From Hirudinaria manillensis (taxonomy: Eukaryota; Annelida; Clitellata; Hirudinida; Hirudinidae): a stretch of 64,000 nt of DNA. The stretch lies in assembly GCA_034509925.1 (NCBI GenBank), contig CM067526.1:8886244-8950243 (forward strand), written 5' to 3'. Position 1 is the first letter of the stretch. Each line of letters begins with the position of its first letter. A program made the position numbers and the translations under genes. Under the pieces are notes generated by a model. That model had not been told where the DNA came from and searched no databases. It was given only the letters and a program-made list of their open reading frames with translations. Positions 41,415 to 54,983 of the stretch are shown piece by piece.

Positions 41415-42990
41415 ATTTAAATTAAATTAATTTCTTTTATCCGATCGCAAATTTTTTCATGTAACATGTCGGAAGGGATATTTTCCTGCCTAACGGGAGG
41501 CACATGTTTAGTAAGTAATGCTCTATATATATTATACATATTCGATATTTATTTACTTGTAACAAAATTTATTAACTTCGTTGTTGTTTTACCAACAATT
41601 AACAGTAATGAATTGCACATCAGGAATAGATGAAAAGAAAAAAAAAACAGTGTTGAAATAACTTAAATTTATGAGGTTGTACATTATCACATTACTACCA
41701 GTTCCAAATATGATTGATCTTTAATAACTGTAGTTTAGTTGCTGAGCGGAAAAAATAAACTAAGTTCAAAAATTGTTTAAAGCCAACTTCTTTGAAATGT
41801 AACAATTATTATAGTTTGACTTTGTTAGCTTTATTTTTGAAGTTTTTTTTTGTGCAGCGCAATAAAATTTATTTCTTTTGCCCTGTTTGTAAAATTGCAT
41901 AAAATATAATTGTACCAGCTTCATCACTAATATTAGTAAAATGATCATGAAACACTTGTAAATTGAATATGCATGATATCACATCCTTATATCATTTCAT
42001 ACGACAAATCGATTTTTAGAAAATTTCAATTAAAAACTAAATTACTGAATTTTACCCTAAAGTAACTGCAACTGTAACGAGTTATTTTGATATAGTAACT
42101 GTAACTACTTTATTTTTGTTAGAATAGTTGTAACTAGTTATTTGTTTGACTTGTTACCACCACTATATGCATAATGTATAATAAAATTTCCAATTAATGT
42201 ATTTGGAGAAAAATATTTACCTGGTTATAAGTATAGTGCGGACATAAGGACATTCCATAAAATTGAGATTGAAACTTCAAAGGTGTGACATCAGTGAGGA
42301 ATTCTCAAAGGAGCGACCCCCGTTAAAGACTTTTCTGTCCTAACCTCCTGTATGGACTTTGTCTGGACTTTGCACCATGTTTTTTTTTTGAGGAACAAAT
42401 GTAAATTCGTCGTACTTAACAAGTTGTTATTGGATTTTGTTGAAGTAAAAGATAGTCTAGTTTATGCATTGACGGCCTTTTACACCCCCAAAAAAAAAAA
42501 GAAAAGAAATGCAAAACTGCAATAGAAATGCGCAAGTATTAACGAATCATGCTTATTGAAATAAACAAAAAATTAATATAAAAATAAAGTTTCATTTAAC
42601 ATAAGCAATATCCGCACATAACAATAGTAACAACTTTGCCAATAAAAAATAAATATCCTCATTACAGAAACCAACGTCATCGTAAATAAAAATAATCCAA
42701 TTCATATTTAACAGACTAGTATATTTAGTGTACATATTGAATTTTATAACTATACCAGCCGTTGAAAACAGATTCTATGGGTGCACTGCTTGGGGGTTTT
42801 CTCGGGCTAAATAGACGCAATATTGAAAGTTGATGCAGTTGTGTTGTTGTTTCCATAAGTTAAAGACGTCTTATAGGATCATAAAGCTAATTAATTGAAT
42901 CTATCGTAAATGAGGTGCTATAAATAAATGTTACTATTAATAAATATTAATTTTCCATCTTTCTCTGAGTACAAACTGGCTCTTCTATCT
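41415..42990 (+). other. 3' flank of the neuroglian gene
   Basis: AT-rich with no coding signal. AATAAA occurs at 41754-41759 and 41861-41866, candidate polyadenylation signals. 42060-42140 has irregular repeats of GTAACT and its reverse. Confidence 0.45.
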
Positions 42991-43004
42991 TGAATAGATC
43001 AGAG

Positions 43005-43070
43005 ATGATCTGCGCCGCTGTAGCTCGCGCGCACGGCGCTATATAAATGACATATTATTATTAAATTATG
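43005..43070 (+). repeat. LINE/SINE 3' tail
   Basis: GCGCTATATAAATGACATAT followed by TATTATTA is the tail shared by many CR1/L2-type elements. Confidence 0.55.
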
Positions 43071-43229
43071 TGCTACAATAGAGGAAACCTTCAGCAGAAA
43101 AAGTTCATCTGATGGAGAAAAATCATCTCCCCGCTTAAAGATATGACAATCCCTGTGTGAGATTGCTCACCTCTGTGGTGCTCTGATTCGCGATTCTTAT
43201 GAGATGGACGATATCTTCAGCCCCTTCAT

Positions 43230-43690
43230 ACACTGGCATACTCCATACGTAAAAAAGGACCACCATCATCCCTAAAAACTACAGACCCATCTCAATCACA
43301 TCAACCTGTTTTCGGGTAATAGAATTATCAACAAATAACTTAATTATTTACGGCATCACAAATTAATAGGCGCGGGACAAGCATGGGTCTGTTGGAGACA
43401 AATCTTGAGTGCACTCAACAGTGATCTGAGGCACTCCCAATGCAGGCGTTCCCCAAGGTAGTGTGCTAAGTCCTATCCTCTTCCTGATCTAGATCAACAA
43501 CCTTCCCGATCTCTTCGAAGGAACCAATATTGTTTGCAATTCGCCGATGATGTTAAGATTTATTGCTTCCCAACGTCGTCCCAAACCCAACCACAGTCTG
43601 CTCACGATAAAGTTGTTCAGTGGAGTGACAAATGGCACATGCAAATTGCACCTAACAAATGCTAGGTTCTCTCAACAGCTAGAAGGAAAG
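43230..43690 (+). pseudogene. degenerate LINE reverse transcriptase
   Basis: In shifting frames: KNYRPISITS, VPQGSVLSPILFLI, INNLPDLFEGTNIV, FADDVKIY and WSDKWHMQIAPNKC. These are ordered motifs of CR1/Jockey-type polymerases, FADD holding two catalytic aspartates. About 100 residues between the first two motifs are missing. Confidence 0.8.
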
Positions 43691-43714
43691 TAAATATTTC
43701 CGATCATCATAAAT

Positions 43715-43975
43715 ACAATTTAATTTTTATAACTATGGCTCCATTTGTAAACAAGGAAATCGCGTTATCATAAATCTAAATTTTGGATGTGGTGGAGACA
43801 CTTAAGCGAATCATTTATTTTTGAAAAAGGACATTTTCTGTAGATTTTAACATGGAATTTAAATTCGATGCACCTTAAAGATTGTCATCGTTTTAGCGAT
43901 TAAGTTGTCTTTACGACATCATAAATTCTTTTTATTAATAATAGTAATTTTTAATGAGCACACTATTTGGCAGGG
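43715..43975 (+). repeat. diverged direct repeat, copy 1
   Basis: Aligns by eye with 44960-45215: ATGGCTCCATTTGTAAACA against ATGGTCCCATTATAAATA, TTCGATGCACCTTAAAGATT against TTCAATGCACATTAAAGATT, and TTTTTAATGAGCACA in both. Confidence 0.6.
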
Positions 43976-44959
43976 CAAGATCTTTCTACCAAATGAAAAA
44001 TTGCGTTTCTATCTCAAACGCTTGCAAACTTTGCAGCTCAAAGTTCTTGCTAAAGCCATGCTAACTTCGTCGTTTTGCTTTCTTTGAACAACAAGCGTAC
44101 TAAAGGACCAACTCGGAGAAAGGATATCAAAAATACGATATGAGGTATGATGGGACTCTTCTATCCAATTATATTCGACTTCCACGATAAACCAGAAAGA
44201 ACACTCCCAAAGCACTCTATAAGATTTCCGAGTATTTGAAACCCGCTCTCCATAAACCATGAAATACCCATATTCTGCTTATTTTATTACACAAAGAACC
44301 TTAAGCAATGATAGTCCATAATTAAACAAATTAAAGATTGTTGCGCACTTTATTGGAGACATTAAAAAAAAAAGTCTGATAATTACGTCATAGACATCTT
44401 ATGCTAAAAAAACGAAAAGTAAATGCATTTTAAGTAATGGTTATTGGTTTTAAATACATTTAGTGGAGGAATGTGTAACGAATCTTCTGATCGATTTACT
44501 CTCGATTTTTCTCATACTTGAAATGAATGTTGTAATGTATTTCAAACCTTTTAAGACTTTTTTTAGCTTTTTACGAAAATAAAAGATTTTCTCTGGGCAG
44601 CCCGACATCAAAGGACAGCAACCATATCCTTATTAGTTTTGTTTGCTAGCCTGATACATAAACCTTTATATAACACACCAAATTATCTGTTTGTTAAACT
44701 AAGCTAGGTTATTTTATAATCAAACAGTCTATAAGTCTTTCACTTTCAACGTCCCAACTGTTTAGTGAATGTTCAAAAGAAATGACAATCAGCCATTGTG
44801 GAGGCCAGCAAACTCCTGAAAAGAAGAAATTAGATTATTCCAAACAATGGCATTGCAGGTTGTGGCACATAAATTACATTTTTAAAACAAATGAATTGGA
44901 CTAGGTATATGATTTAATGTAAGATATATTAAAAAGATAAATTAAAATGTCTTTAAGGT
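43976..44959 (+). other. intergenic, nothing identified
   Basis: AT-rich spacer between the two direct-repeat copies; no coding or RNA signal. Confidence 0.45.
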
Positions 44960-45215
44960 CTCATAAATGTTTATATTTTCATATCTATGGTCCCATTATA
45001 AATAGGAAATTTGGGTTATTTAAAATACTTTCAGTGGAGAATACAAAGAACCCCATATTTTTAAAAAGGTAATTTTTTGGCAGATTTTGAATACTGTTTC
45101 TGAATTCAATGCACATTAAAGATTTTCCTTTTTTTGGTGGATTAAGTCGTCTTTATTAAGCCATAACTTTATTTTTTTATAATAAATAATTTTTTTTAAT
45201 GAGCACAATATGGAT
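44960..45215 (+). repeat. diverged direct repeat, copy 2
   Basis: Partner of 43715-43975, about 1.24 kb away. Confidence 0.6.
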
Positions 45216-45999
45216 GATTTATGAAAGAGATAGAGGTCAGAACTATGGGGTTTTAAAAAAGTAAATTATATTAATTTCCAATAGTTCAAAAGGGGCTTAG
45301 AACATTTTGAAATTGTCGTGGGAAATTTTTCTGAGAACTCAAGATCAATAAGTGGTAAGAAAAATCTTGGATGTGGATATCGGCCCAAAAACTATTGAAG
45401 AAAGGATCAATGAATTCTCGTTCTAGGGTGAGCTCAAGTAAAATTTTGAGTTCATTCATTACTGAAATTTGTACTTCCGTAATTCTAGCAGGTGCATGAG
45501 AGCAAAATATTAAAATACAAGTGACATCAAAAGTTCATAGCCTATCAAGAAAAGTAAGGGCAGGGAATTGGCAAAAGTATGTGGTCGTATTATGGGGATG
45601 AAATTGTTTCCTTCTATAACTTTGATGGCCCTGATGGATGACAGCATTCACTGGCATGATTTAGGAAGAGTACTAGGATTATTGTCTAGAAATATTGCAG
45701 ATGCTTTGATGTTCTGGGGATGATTTTCAGCCTGCGGTCAGACAGAATTATCCTTTATTTCATGAAAAACTGGCACGCAAGGATTATAGCAAGAATCTGT
45801 TCCAGTTTTCTCATTCCATTTGCTTATGGTTTCCATAAAAATGACTTTGTTTTTGGTGTTTTCAGCAGGACAATATTTGTTACATAAAATAAAAATATTT
45901 TTATTGAAGCAGTTTAAAATAATGGCAATCTAATATTTATTCACTAAATTGAATCATATCAAAGCGACAAATATATATTAGGCAAATGTCAACACTGGT

Positions 46000-46550
46000 T
46001 TGGTATTCTGTTTGTGGGCTGAGTTAACTTGTCCTACTGCTACTATTGTGCTCATTTTGGAGGCAGTTTTTCATCACATTATAATAGCCTAGTGAGAATA
46101 GATTCAGGAGGAGAAGGGAAAAAACCTTGTGAAAATATTCTGGAATAAAAGGAATCCTCCACATCATAAGAGGGCTTGATATGATTTATTTGGCAATCTT
46201 TTTTTTTTTCATATTTGTTCATATAAATATGTTCATGAAGGAATTGAATATAGAAACAATTGTAAATGTCCCAATTGAACATAAGATTTCTGTAATTTGA
46301 GTGATCAATGGACTGATCAATACCAACTAAGGAAAATGGTTATTGGAACTATTGATAAAGTTGTGAGCAGAAATTGAAAAGTGATGAAAAAGAATACTGT
46401 AAAATTTGAATCTGGCGACAAGAAAGAAAAATAAGTGAATGCAGTTCTCCATAAAATGAATAAAGAATGGAATACATTTCAAAGGGCAGCTTATCAAAAC
46501 ATTGAAGGGGCACCATAAACACAAATCAGTCAGTTCAGTGAAAACCGCAT
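46000..46550 (+). repeat. interspersed repeat, copy 2
   Basis: Partner of the repeat at 37035-38660, same orientation. Similarity is clearest from about 46130 to 46500. Confidence 0.5.
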
Positions 46551-48685
46551 GTCTATAACGATGACTTTGTGATAAAACGTAAACCTTATGTTATGAATAG
46601 GACTGCCTTCACTCTTTTTGGATATTTGTGGCATGTGCCCTTTAAATATTTGCCTAGATATGTAAATAAAAAAAAATGATTTAATGTCACTCTTTATATA
46701 TGAAATCTTAATGCATTTTGTGCTTTATGTTCACTGTAATCAAGTATATTAATTCCTATGCAGGAGAAAACACTACACTAAGTGATAATAGGAATATGAA
46801 CTCAATTCATAACTTTGAGGCAAATATATGCAGTACAATGATTGCAAGACGCATCACATCTGTCTGAAAAGGAAGATAATTCAATTCCTCCAATATTTTA
46901 AGTGCCTTTTTTATCCAAGTCCCTAGGATGTCAAGGCACTGCCGCGCGCACATTAGGATAGACCGAGGTCACAACATAATGAAATAATGAGAACAAAAGA
47001 CAATTTAAAAAAAAAAAATGGCACAACTAAAATATTTAAGAATAACATTGAATAAAGCAAGATCAGTCACTTTACATTGGTATAGATTCAGTCTAGGTCT
47101 TCAAAAAAATGTTTCTCAAAAAAGGCAATATGCTAGAGAAAATCTGGTTTTTGACTAGTTAATTATATTCTTTATAGAACATTGACATTTTTAATTCTCT
47201 GAAATAATTGGAACATTTTATTTTTCGTGCCAGCATATTGTATAATCCCAAATGGGCTTGTGGCACTATTGGCCCCTGCCTGCAAAGATGAAATGAGGCT
47301 CACGGTGCGTATTACATATCACATATTATCATTACATAAAATTTCCTTTGATAGAAATTCCTTTGTAGATGTATGAATGATGCAAAAATGTCTAGCTTTA
47401 GCTGGTTAGCTTTATATAAAAGATACATTTCTTACATTTGCTTCCCATCCGCTCAGATTCTCGCTGGGGCCAAATTGATAATGAGTTTTTCTAAGTTCTA
47501 GCTAATTTTCATTCCTCCTTTCTTTATGCCAATAAACTTTCTAGCTTCTCAAAACTCTGACCTGGGAATCCTATTTCTTTCCGTTTTGCTTGGTGAAGAG
47601 TAAGCTTGGGAGAAATCGAAAATTTCTAAAAAGTTGACTAGATTTTAAGTATGCTTATAAAAATTCAAAATCATCCATATTGAAAAACATTTTCTAAATA
47701 AGCCAAATAACTGTACTAACCTATACTCCTGCAACTCTTTCAGCTGCCACTCTTAGCAGAAGGCAACCACAAGACCAGTAGGCTTCTGAAACACCTTTGG
47801 AAGCTTGCAGAAAGATTGCTCAAACAAATTTCACTATCGGTATCGCTCAGACGTCACCTTTACTTTTGATGGCCACAACTCTTGGGTTTGTGCTTGCTGA
47901 TATTTCCTGAGCCCATACTACCACAGCTCTTCAAATTTCCCTTTCCTCGCACCAACAACTTTGTCTGGCTTCATCACTTTAATAAAATCATTTTAATAAA
48001 TTTGGTACTGGCACAACAAAAAGCTTTTATGAATGAACAAAAATCAATAATATATTTTTTTTTAATTCATTTTGCTAAAGTAATACAGAAGTAATGCACT
48101 AGGGATTAGAAGATCACTTTACTGGTTTATTTAACCTGAAGCAAGGTATTTTTAGCTATTATAGTAGGCCATCCGCAAAGATTTAGAAATATAGAAACAA
48201 TGATGAAATAAACTTGATTGGGCATTCTGTAATTAATAAAAACTAATAAATTAATATTAACATCACATACAATAAATATCTTAATTATCTAAACTAATTA
48301 GTTCCCTAAATTTTATTCAGAGTGATCATCTTGCTAAAGGATCTTTCTGATGTCTTCTGAAAAGCAATTCACAATTATCCATGAATGTTACAGGAAAACA
48401 TATTCACCCCAGATTCTTCTTGGCCTTTTTCCACCTGGAAACCGCCACAAAAATATGGCATTACAAATAAAGTTTTTATTTCGAAATTCAGTTTTCAATA
48501 TCATGTAATATCTCTTTTAGTTGACTGTGTTTGGCCATAAAAGGCTTTATAATGATGAATTTATACAACGGATGAGTCAAATAGGTAAATGGAACTTCTT
48601 ACTTACTTCTACTTAATTTGTCAGAAGCTTGGCAAATAGAACTTTACCTAATATTTTTGTTGTAAAAAGTTTGCCTCCATTTCAG
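46551..48685 (+). other. intergenic, nothing identified
   Basis: AT-rich sequence without coding, RNA or repeat signal that I can support, up to the gap. Confidence 0.45.
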
Positions 48686-48885
48686 NNNNNNNNNNNNNNN
48701 NNNNNNNNNNNNNNNNNNNNNNNNNNNNNNNNNNNNNNNNNNNNNNNNNNNNNNNNNNNNNNNNNNNNNNNNNNNNNNNNNNNNNNNNNNNNNNNNNNNN
48801 NNNNNNNNNNNNNNNNNNNNNNNNNNNNNNNNNNNNNNNNNNNNNNNNNNNNNNNNNNNNNNNNNNNNNNNNNNNNNNNNNNNNN
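48686..48885. other. assembly gap of 200 N
   Basis: Exactly 200 N, probably an arbitrary gap size. The tandem array begins on its right side in mid-unit, so more units may be hidden. Confidence 0.99.
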
Positions 48886-51800
48886 ATAATAAGGTGGCCA
48901 GTTACATTCATTGGGGTTCGTATGCAGTGAGCAAGGATGTGAAGTTCCAAAGAAATGCGGTACCAAAAAATGCCGTCTGTTTGTGACAAAAATATAAATA
49001 AAGATATCGCACCATCTCAGGGGCATACGCATTTATCACGGACATGGAAAATATTGGCCAACATTGTCATCGATGACAGGAGATCCAAGTTGTACATGCT
49101 AAGTGATGTGTCAGTCCCGGATTGATAAAAACATCGAGCCTTGAAGAAGCTGAAGAAGAATAGCAAAAATAAGGACCTGGAGATTGAAATTAACCGGCAT
49201 GGGGATTGTGAAGTCTAAAGTAATTGTAGGAGCGCTCGAAACGATAGAAAAAGACTTTGCAAATGGTTGTGTAGACGAGAACTCTGCCAGGACGACCAGA
49301 GATCATCGGAGATTCAGAAGATCTCACTGCCCACAATCTTCGGAGAGTTCTTTGGCGAATCGCTGAGAGCTCAGCATTCATGCCTCACCGGCAATGAAGC
49401 CGATAAGTTAAACAAAATGACCGTAATAACCAGAAAAGCCACGGTTCAAAACACCGGTACGGGACAGTATTTTTGCTTATCGTTGTTTTTGCTTCGAATT
49501 TCTATCGAATTTGTGTCCCCCCCTGCTAACATTTTTAATGATTGGTGAGTGTAACTTCCGACAAAGAAAAGGGAAATACATAAATCTGGTGAAGTGAATA
49601 CGAACAGTTTCTTTTTGCTTTGTCATTTCGTTGAAACATCGCAGTTTGCAAAGGAATTCGTAACAAGTTTGTTCAAGTTTATTGGTTTTTGGTTTCAAAA
49701 ATGTTTGAAAAACTTTTAGGTCACGAGACTAAGGAAACTTTACGTTTATAAAAAACGTGTATTTTGTAACAGCGAAAGCGTTTAAAACCAAGAAAGTTCA
49801 TAAAGAGCGCAATTCTGCGGCTCTGAGTTCAAAACAGACGCGAGGATTAAAAATTCATCCACAAAAATATCATTGCCCATTCAAGTTGAAATTTATATAT
49901 GCGGTGGCAAAAATTGAACTTGAACTAAAAGCAAGGAAGGTTGCAAGGTGTAAACATTGAAGCACACAAAAAAGCGCAACACTAAATCATCAGGATAATC
50001 GCCATACCCCTTGAGGACCAGCCAATTCCTACCGGAGATGATGGTGATGAGCCGAAACGTCGCCAGGTTTGAAAAGAAAAGACCTACTGTGGCCATACAT
50101 AGATCGTGCCTCAAATCACTTTCAATAACTTTCAAGTTCGAAAAAATCAGAAATAAATAAATCAGATATAGCCAGTTATCTTCATGCCGTCGTAATGTAC
50201 TGCTTGTTCCGTCGAAAGAACCAGTAAACTGGTGGACACAGCAATTTATTTGAAAATAGCTAAGAATGCAACCATCTTTTCTAGCCGTCGCAGCTCGGGC
50301 AATTCAACAGATAAGAAACACTCAGACAAGAGACGTCTTGTAAGACAAGGAAATCTTGAAATAGACAGAAAATCTCTCCTCAAACGGCTCAAACAATCCA
50401 CCCAAAAGATCCGTCGAAAAGAACGAATCACAAACAATGCCAAAGGTCGAAAGTTTTTGAAAGCAAAAAAGAACTGAAAACTATTGAAAGGCAGAGACAA
50501 AGAAAAGTATTCAAGATTTGTTCAGGAAGAATCCGGCAGCAGTGGCATGGGCATTGTTGACAGAGGAATTCAAAGACAAATCAAAGGCAACTCCAGGAAA
50601 AGAATTGCTTGAGTCTTATTGGTAGCAAGTTTTCTCAGAAACGTCAATTGAAGATGATAGACAGTCGTTGGCATACAGAAGTATGGTTTAGAATTGCGTA
50701 GCCAGCAATTAGGTGAACTCTGCTATTCGAGATCTCCGCATCAGGACACGACTCTTTATTTGGACATAGAACATTGGATATTGACTTTGCAGTTCACAAG
50801 TCACTGTGGCTACTAGCCGGTTGTCCTCCGTCTTCGTCCAAAATCGGTATCGTCACATGCATTCCAAAAATAAGTGGAGCCACCAACCCGAGAGATCCAT
50901 TGCAGTGAGTCCAATCATTGGTCGACTCTTTCATAGGATCCTCCACATCGGATGACCTCCTTCGTTCCTTTGTTTCCGTGCCAGATGGTCTGGCAGGAAG
51001 AAGAGGGAACTGAAAAAGTTAAACTTCACTTTTATGAAAGACGTGTCTAAAGCGTTTCATTCGGTAACTCATTAATCAATCAAACAGTTGGGTTCAAATC
51101 GAGACTGCAGACGGAATCAGTAATCGCATTCAAGTGGGCAGAGGCGTCAAAGCAAGGAGATCCAACGCTTATTGATATGATCCTTAGCCAAATGGATAGG
51201 AGAAGTTGCCCGAAATTAAATGCTTTTTAATTTACCTTTGCTTATGACATTCTTGCTGATGTCTACAACGGACTACAGTTTGTTGTTGGAATACAGATGC
51301 TGCTTCAACTACTTGAAGGAGGAATGTCAAAAGTGGGATTAGCGAGGAGAATCCAACCAAGTGCGCTTCTCTACGCACCGAGATAACATCGCAAAAAGAT
51401 CGTGGAAAAAGAATCTTGACAACGGAAGCACTGCATCAAATATCGTTGAAACCTACAAATATCTCGGTATCGAGATTGGAGCACGATTATAACAATTATC
51501 AACAGCAGACAAAATTCAAAAAGACCTATAACTCCATTTAGCGCGCCCCTTGGGACCGCATCAGCAAGTCTGTATTCTCAGAACTCATCTATTGCCTGGC
51601 ATTGTGGAGAACGCTCCCAATGCATTCCTGGATGTCCCAGCCGACTAAGAGATCCCGGAATGCTTCAACTTTGGAAATGGATTCCGAATACAAGAAAATC
51701 GTCGAATATTGAGCAAACGCCATTGGTCCTAGCGAATGGCGCTAATCGATGAAATGATCTCAGGTCAATGGATCAACTGCGTGAAGGTTAGAGCCGAGAT

Positions 51801-51988
51801 CCTACACAACTTATCGCGGAATCGAGAGACAAGCTGTATTTGAGCACTCTGCCGGACTGAGGAAGTGGCTGGGCCCTAGTATACAAGCGGTGCCATGTCA
51901 CCGATGGTCCAAGACATGTCAGGCATAAATCCATTTTTGACAATGTTAGGTTTCACTGTGCTAGTAGCAATTGAATATTTGCACCGAC
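48886..51988 (+). mobile_element. tandem LINE array, unit 1
   Basis: Starts in the endonuclease part (RHNKVASYIHW point of the other units). Contains the C-terminal domain, then a spacer, zinc finger-like region, and reverse transcriptase, in the same order as unit 2. 3103 bp. The first 1.6 kb carry many single-base insertions relative to the other units; from about 50500 on it agrees closely with them. The polymerase catalytic spot reads FAYDILAD. Confidence 0.85.
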
Positions 51989-54983
51989 ATAATAAGGTGG
52001 CCAGTTACATTCATTGGGTTGTATGCCGTGAGCAAGGATGTGAAGTTCCAAAGAAATGGTACCAAAAATGTGTGGACAAATATAAATAAAGAATTGCACC
52101 ATCTCATGGGACCTACGCATTTATCACGGACAGGAAAATATTGGCCAACATTGTCATCGATGACAGGAGATCCAAGTTGTACATGCTAATTGATGTTTCA
52201 GTCCCGGATTGATAAAAACATCGAGCTTGAAGAAGCTGAAGAAATTAGCAAATATAAGGACCTGGAGATTGAAATTAACCGGATGTGGATTGTGAAGTCT
52301 AAAGTAATTGTAGGAGCGCTCCGAACGCTAAGAAAAGACTTTGCAAATGGTGTAGAGAGAACTCTGCCAGGACGACCAGAGATATCGGAGATTCAGAAGA
52401 TCTCACTGCCCACATTCTTCGGAGAGTTCTTTGGCGAATCGCTGAGAGCTCAGCATTCATGCTCACCGGCAATGAAGCCGATAAGTAGCCGTAATAACCA
52501 GAAAAGCCACGGTCAACACCGGTACGGACGTATTTTTTCTTATCGTTGTTTTTGCTTCGAATTCTATCGAATTTGTGTCCCCTGCTAACCTTTTTATGAT
52601 TGGTGAGTGTAACTTCCGAAGAAAAGGGAATAATAAATCTGTGAATTGAATAACACAGTTTCTTTCCTTTTTCATTTCGTTGAAACATCGCAGTTTGCAA
52701 AGGAATCGTAACAAGTTTGTTCAATTTATTGGTTTTTGGTTTCAAATGTTTGAAACTTTTGGTCACGAGACTAAGAACTTTACGTTATAAAAACGTGTAT
52801 TTGGAACAGCGAAAGCGTAAACCAAGAAAGTTCATAAAGAGCGAATTCTGCGGCTCTGAGTTCAAAACAGAGCGAGGATTAAAAATTCATCAAAATATCA
52901 TGCCCATCAAGTTGAATCTATATATGCTGGCAAAAATTGAACTTGAACTAAAGCAAGAAGGTTGCAAGTGTAAACATTGAAGCACAAAAAAAGCGCCAAC
53001 ATAAATCATCAGGATAATCGCCATACCCCTTGAGGACAGCCAATTCCTACCGGAGATGATGGTGATGAGCGAACGTCGCCAGGGTTTGAAAAGAAAGAAC
53101 TCTGGCCATACATAGAATCGTGCCTCAATCAATTTCAATAACTTCAATTCGAAAAATCAGAAATAAATAAATCAGATATAGCCAGTATCTTAATGCCGTC
53201 GTAATGTAATGCTTGTTCCGTCGAAGACAGTAAACGGTGACAGCAATTTATTTTGAATCGCTAAGAATGCAACCATCTTTCTAGCCTTGCAGCTCGGCAA
53301 TTCAACAGATAAGAAACACTCAGCAAGAGAGTCTTGTAAGACAAGGAATTTCTTGAAATAGACAGAAAATCTCTCCTCAAAACGCTCAACAATCCACCCA
53401 AAAGACGTCGAAAAGAACGAATCAAAACAATGCCAAAGGTCGAAAGTTTTTGAAGCAAAAAAGAACTGAAAACTATTGAAAGGCAGAGACAAAGAAAAGT
53501 AATTCAAGATTTGTTCAGGAAGAATCCGGCAGCAGTGGCATGGGCATTGTTGACAGAGGAATTCAAAGACAAATCAAAGGCAACTCCAGGAAAAGAATTG
53601 CTTGAGTATTATTGGTAGCAAGTTTTCTCAGAAAAGTCAATTGAAGATGATAGACAGTCGTTGGCATACAGAATTTTTTTTTAGAATTGCGTAGCCAGCA
53701 ATTTGGTGAACTCTGCTGTTCGAGATCTCCGCATAAGTACACGACTCTTTATTTGGACATAGAACATTGGATATTGACTTTGCAGTTCACAAGTCACTGT
53801 GGCTACTAGCCGGTTGTCCTGCGTCTTCGTCCTAATTCGGTATTCGTCACATGCATTCCAAAAATAAAGTGGAGCCACCAACCCGAGAGATCCATTGCAG
53901 TGAGTCCAATCATTGGTCGACTCTTTCATAGGATCCTCCACATCGGATGACCTCCTTCGTTCCTTTGTTTCCGTGCCAGATGGTCTCGTCAGGAAGAAGA
54001 GGGAACTGAAAAAAGTTAAACTTCACTTTTATGAAAGACGTGTCTAAGCGTTTCATTCGGTAACTCATTAATCAATCAAACAGTTGGGTTCAAATCGAGA
54101 CTGCAGACGGAATCAGTAATCGCATTCAAGTGGGCAGAGGCGTCAAAGCAAGGAGATCCAACGCTTATTGATATGATCCTTAGCCAAATGGATAGGAGAA
54201 GTTGCCCGAAATTAAATGCTTTTTAATTTACCTTTGCTTATGACATTCTTGCTGATGTCTACAACGGACTACAGTTTGTTGTTGGAATACAGATGCTGCT
54301 TCAACTACTTGAAGGAGGAATGTCAAAAGTGGGATTAGCGAGGAGAATCCAACCAAGTGCGCTTCCTCTACGCACCGAGATAACATCGCAAAAAGATCGT
54401 GGAAAAAGAATCTTGACAACGGAAGCACTGCATCAAATATCGTTGAAAACCTACAAATATCTCGGTATCGAGATTGGAGCACGATTATAACAATTATCAA
54501 CAGCAGACAAAATTCAAAAAGACCTATAACTCCATTTAGCGCGCCCCTTGGGACCGCATCAGCAAGTCTGTATTCTCAGAACTCATCTATTGCCTGGCAT
54601 TGTGGAGAACGCTCCCAATGCATTCCTGGATGTCCCAGCCGACTAAGAGATCCCGGAATGCTTCAACTTTGGAAATGGATTCCGAATACAAGAAATCGTC
54701 GAATATTGAGCAAACGCCATTGGTCCTAGCGAATGGCGCTAATCGATGAAATGATCTCAGGTCAATGGATCAACTGCGTGAAGGTTAGAGCCGAGATCCT
54801 ACACAACTTATCGCGGAATCGAGATACAAGCTGTATTTGAGCACTCTGCCGGACTGAGGAAGTGGCTGGGCCCTAGTATACAGCGGTGCCATGTCACCGA
54901 TGGTCCAAGACATGTCAGGCATAAATCCATTTTGACAATGTTAGGTTTCACTGTGCTAGTAGCAATTGAATATTTGCACCGAC
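51989..54983 (+). mobile_element. tandem LINE array, unit 2
   Basis: 2995 bp. Open pieces: 52190-52588 (DKNIELEEAEEISKYKDLEI and EINRMWIVKSKVIVGALRTL, the conserved LINE C-terminus), 52717-52980 (CGSEFKTERGLKIH, zinc finger-like) and 54293-54490 (EALHQISLKTYKYLGIEIG, polymerase motif after the catalytic site). The nuclease motif lacks RPD. A run of T at 53673 replaces AGTATGGTT of the other units. Confidence 0.88.

Noticed and set aside
42060-42140. GTAACT-like irregular repeats as a regulatory cluster
   Set aside because: Similar loose words occur near 15845-15885; too degenerate to support a site.
48629-49032. Reading frames running across the N block
   Set aside because: Open only because N codons cannot be stops.
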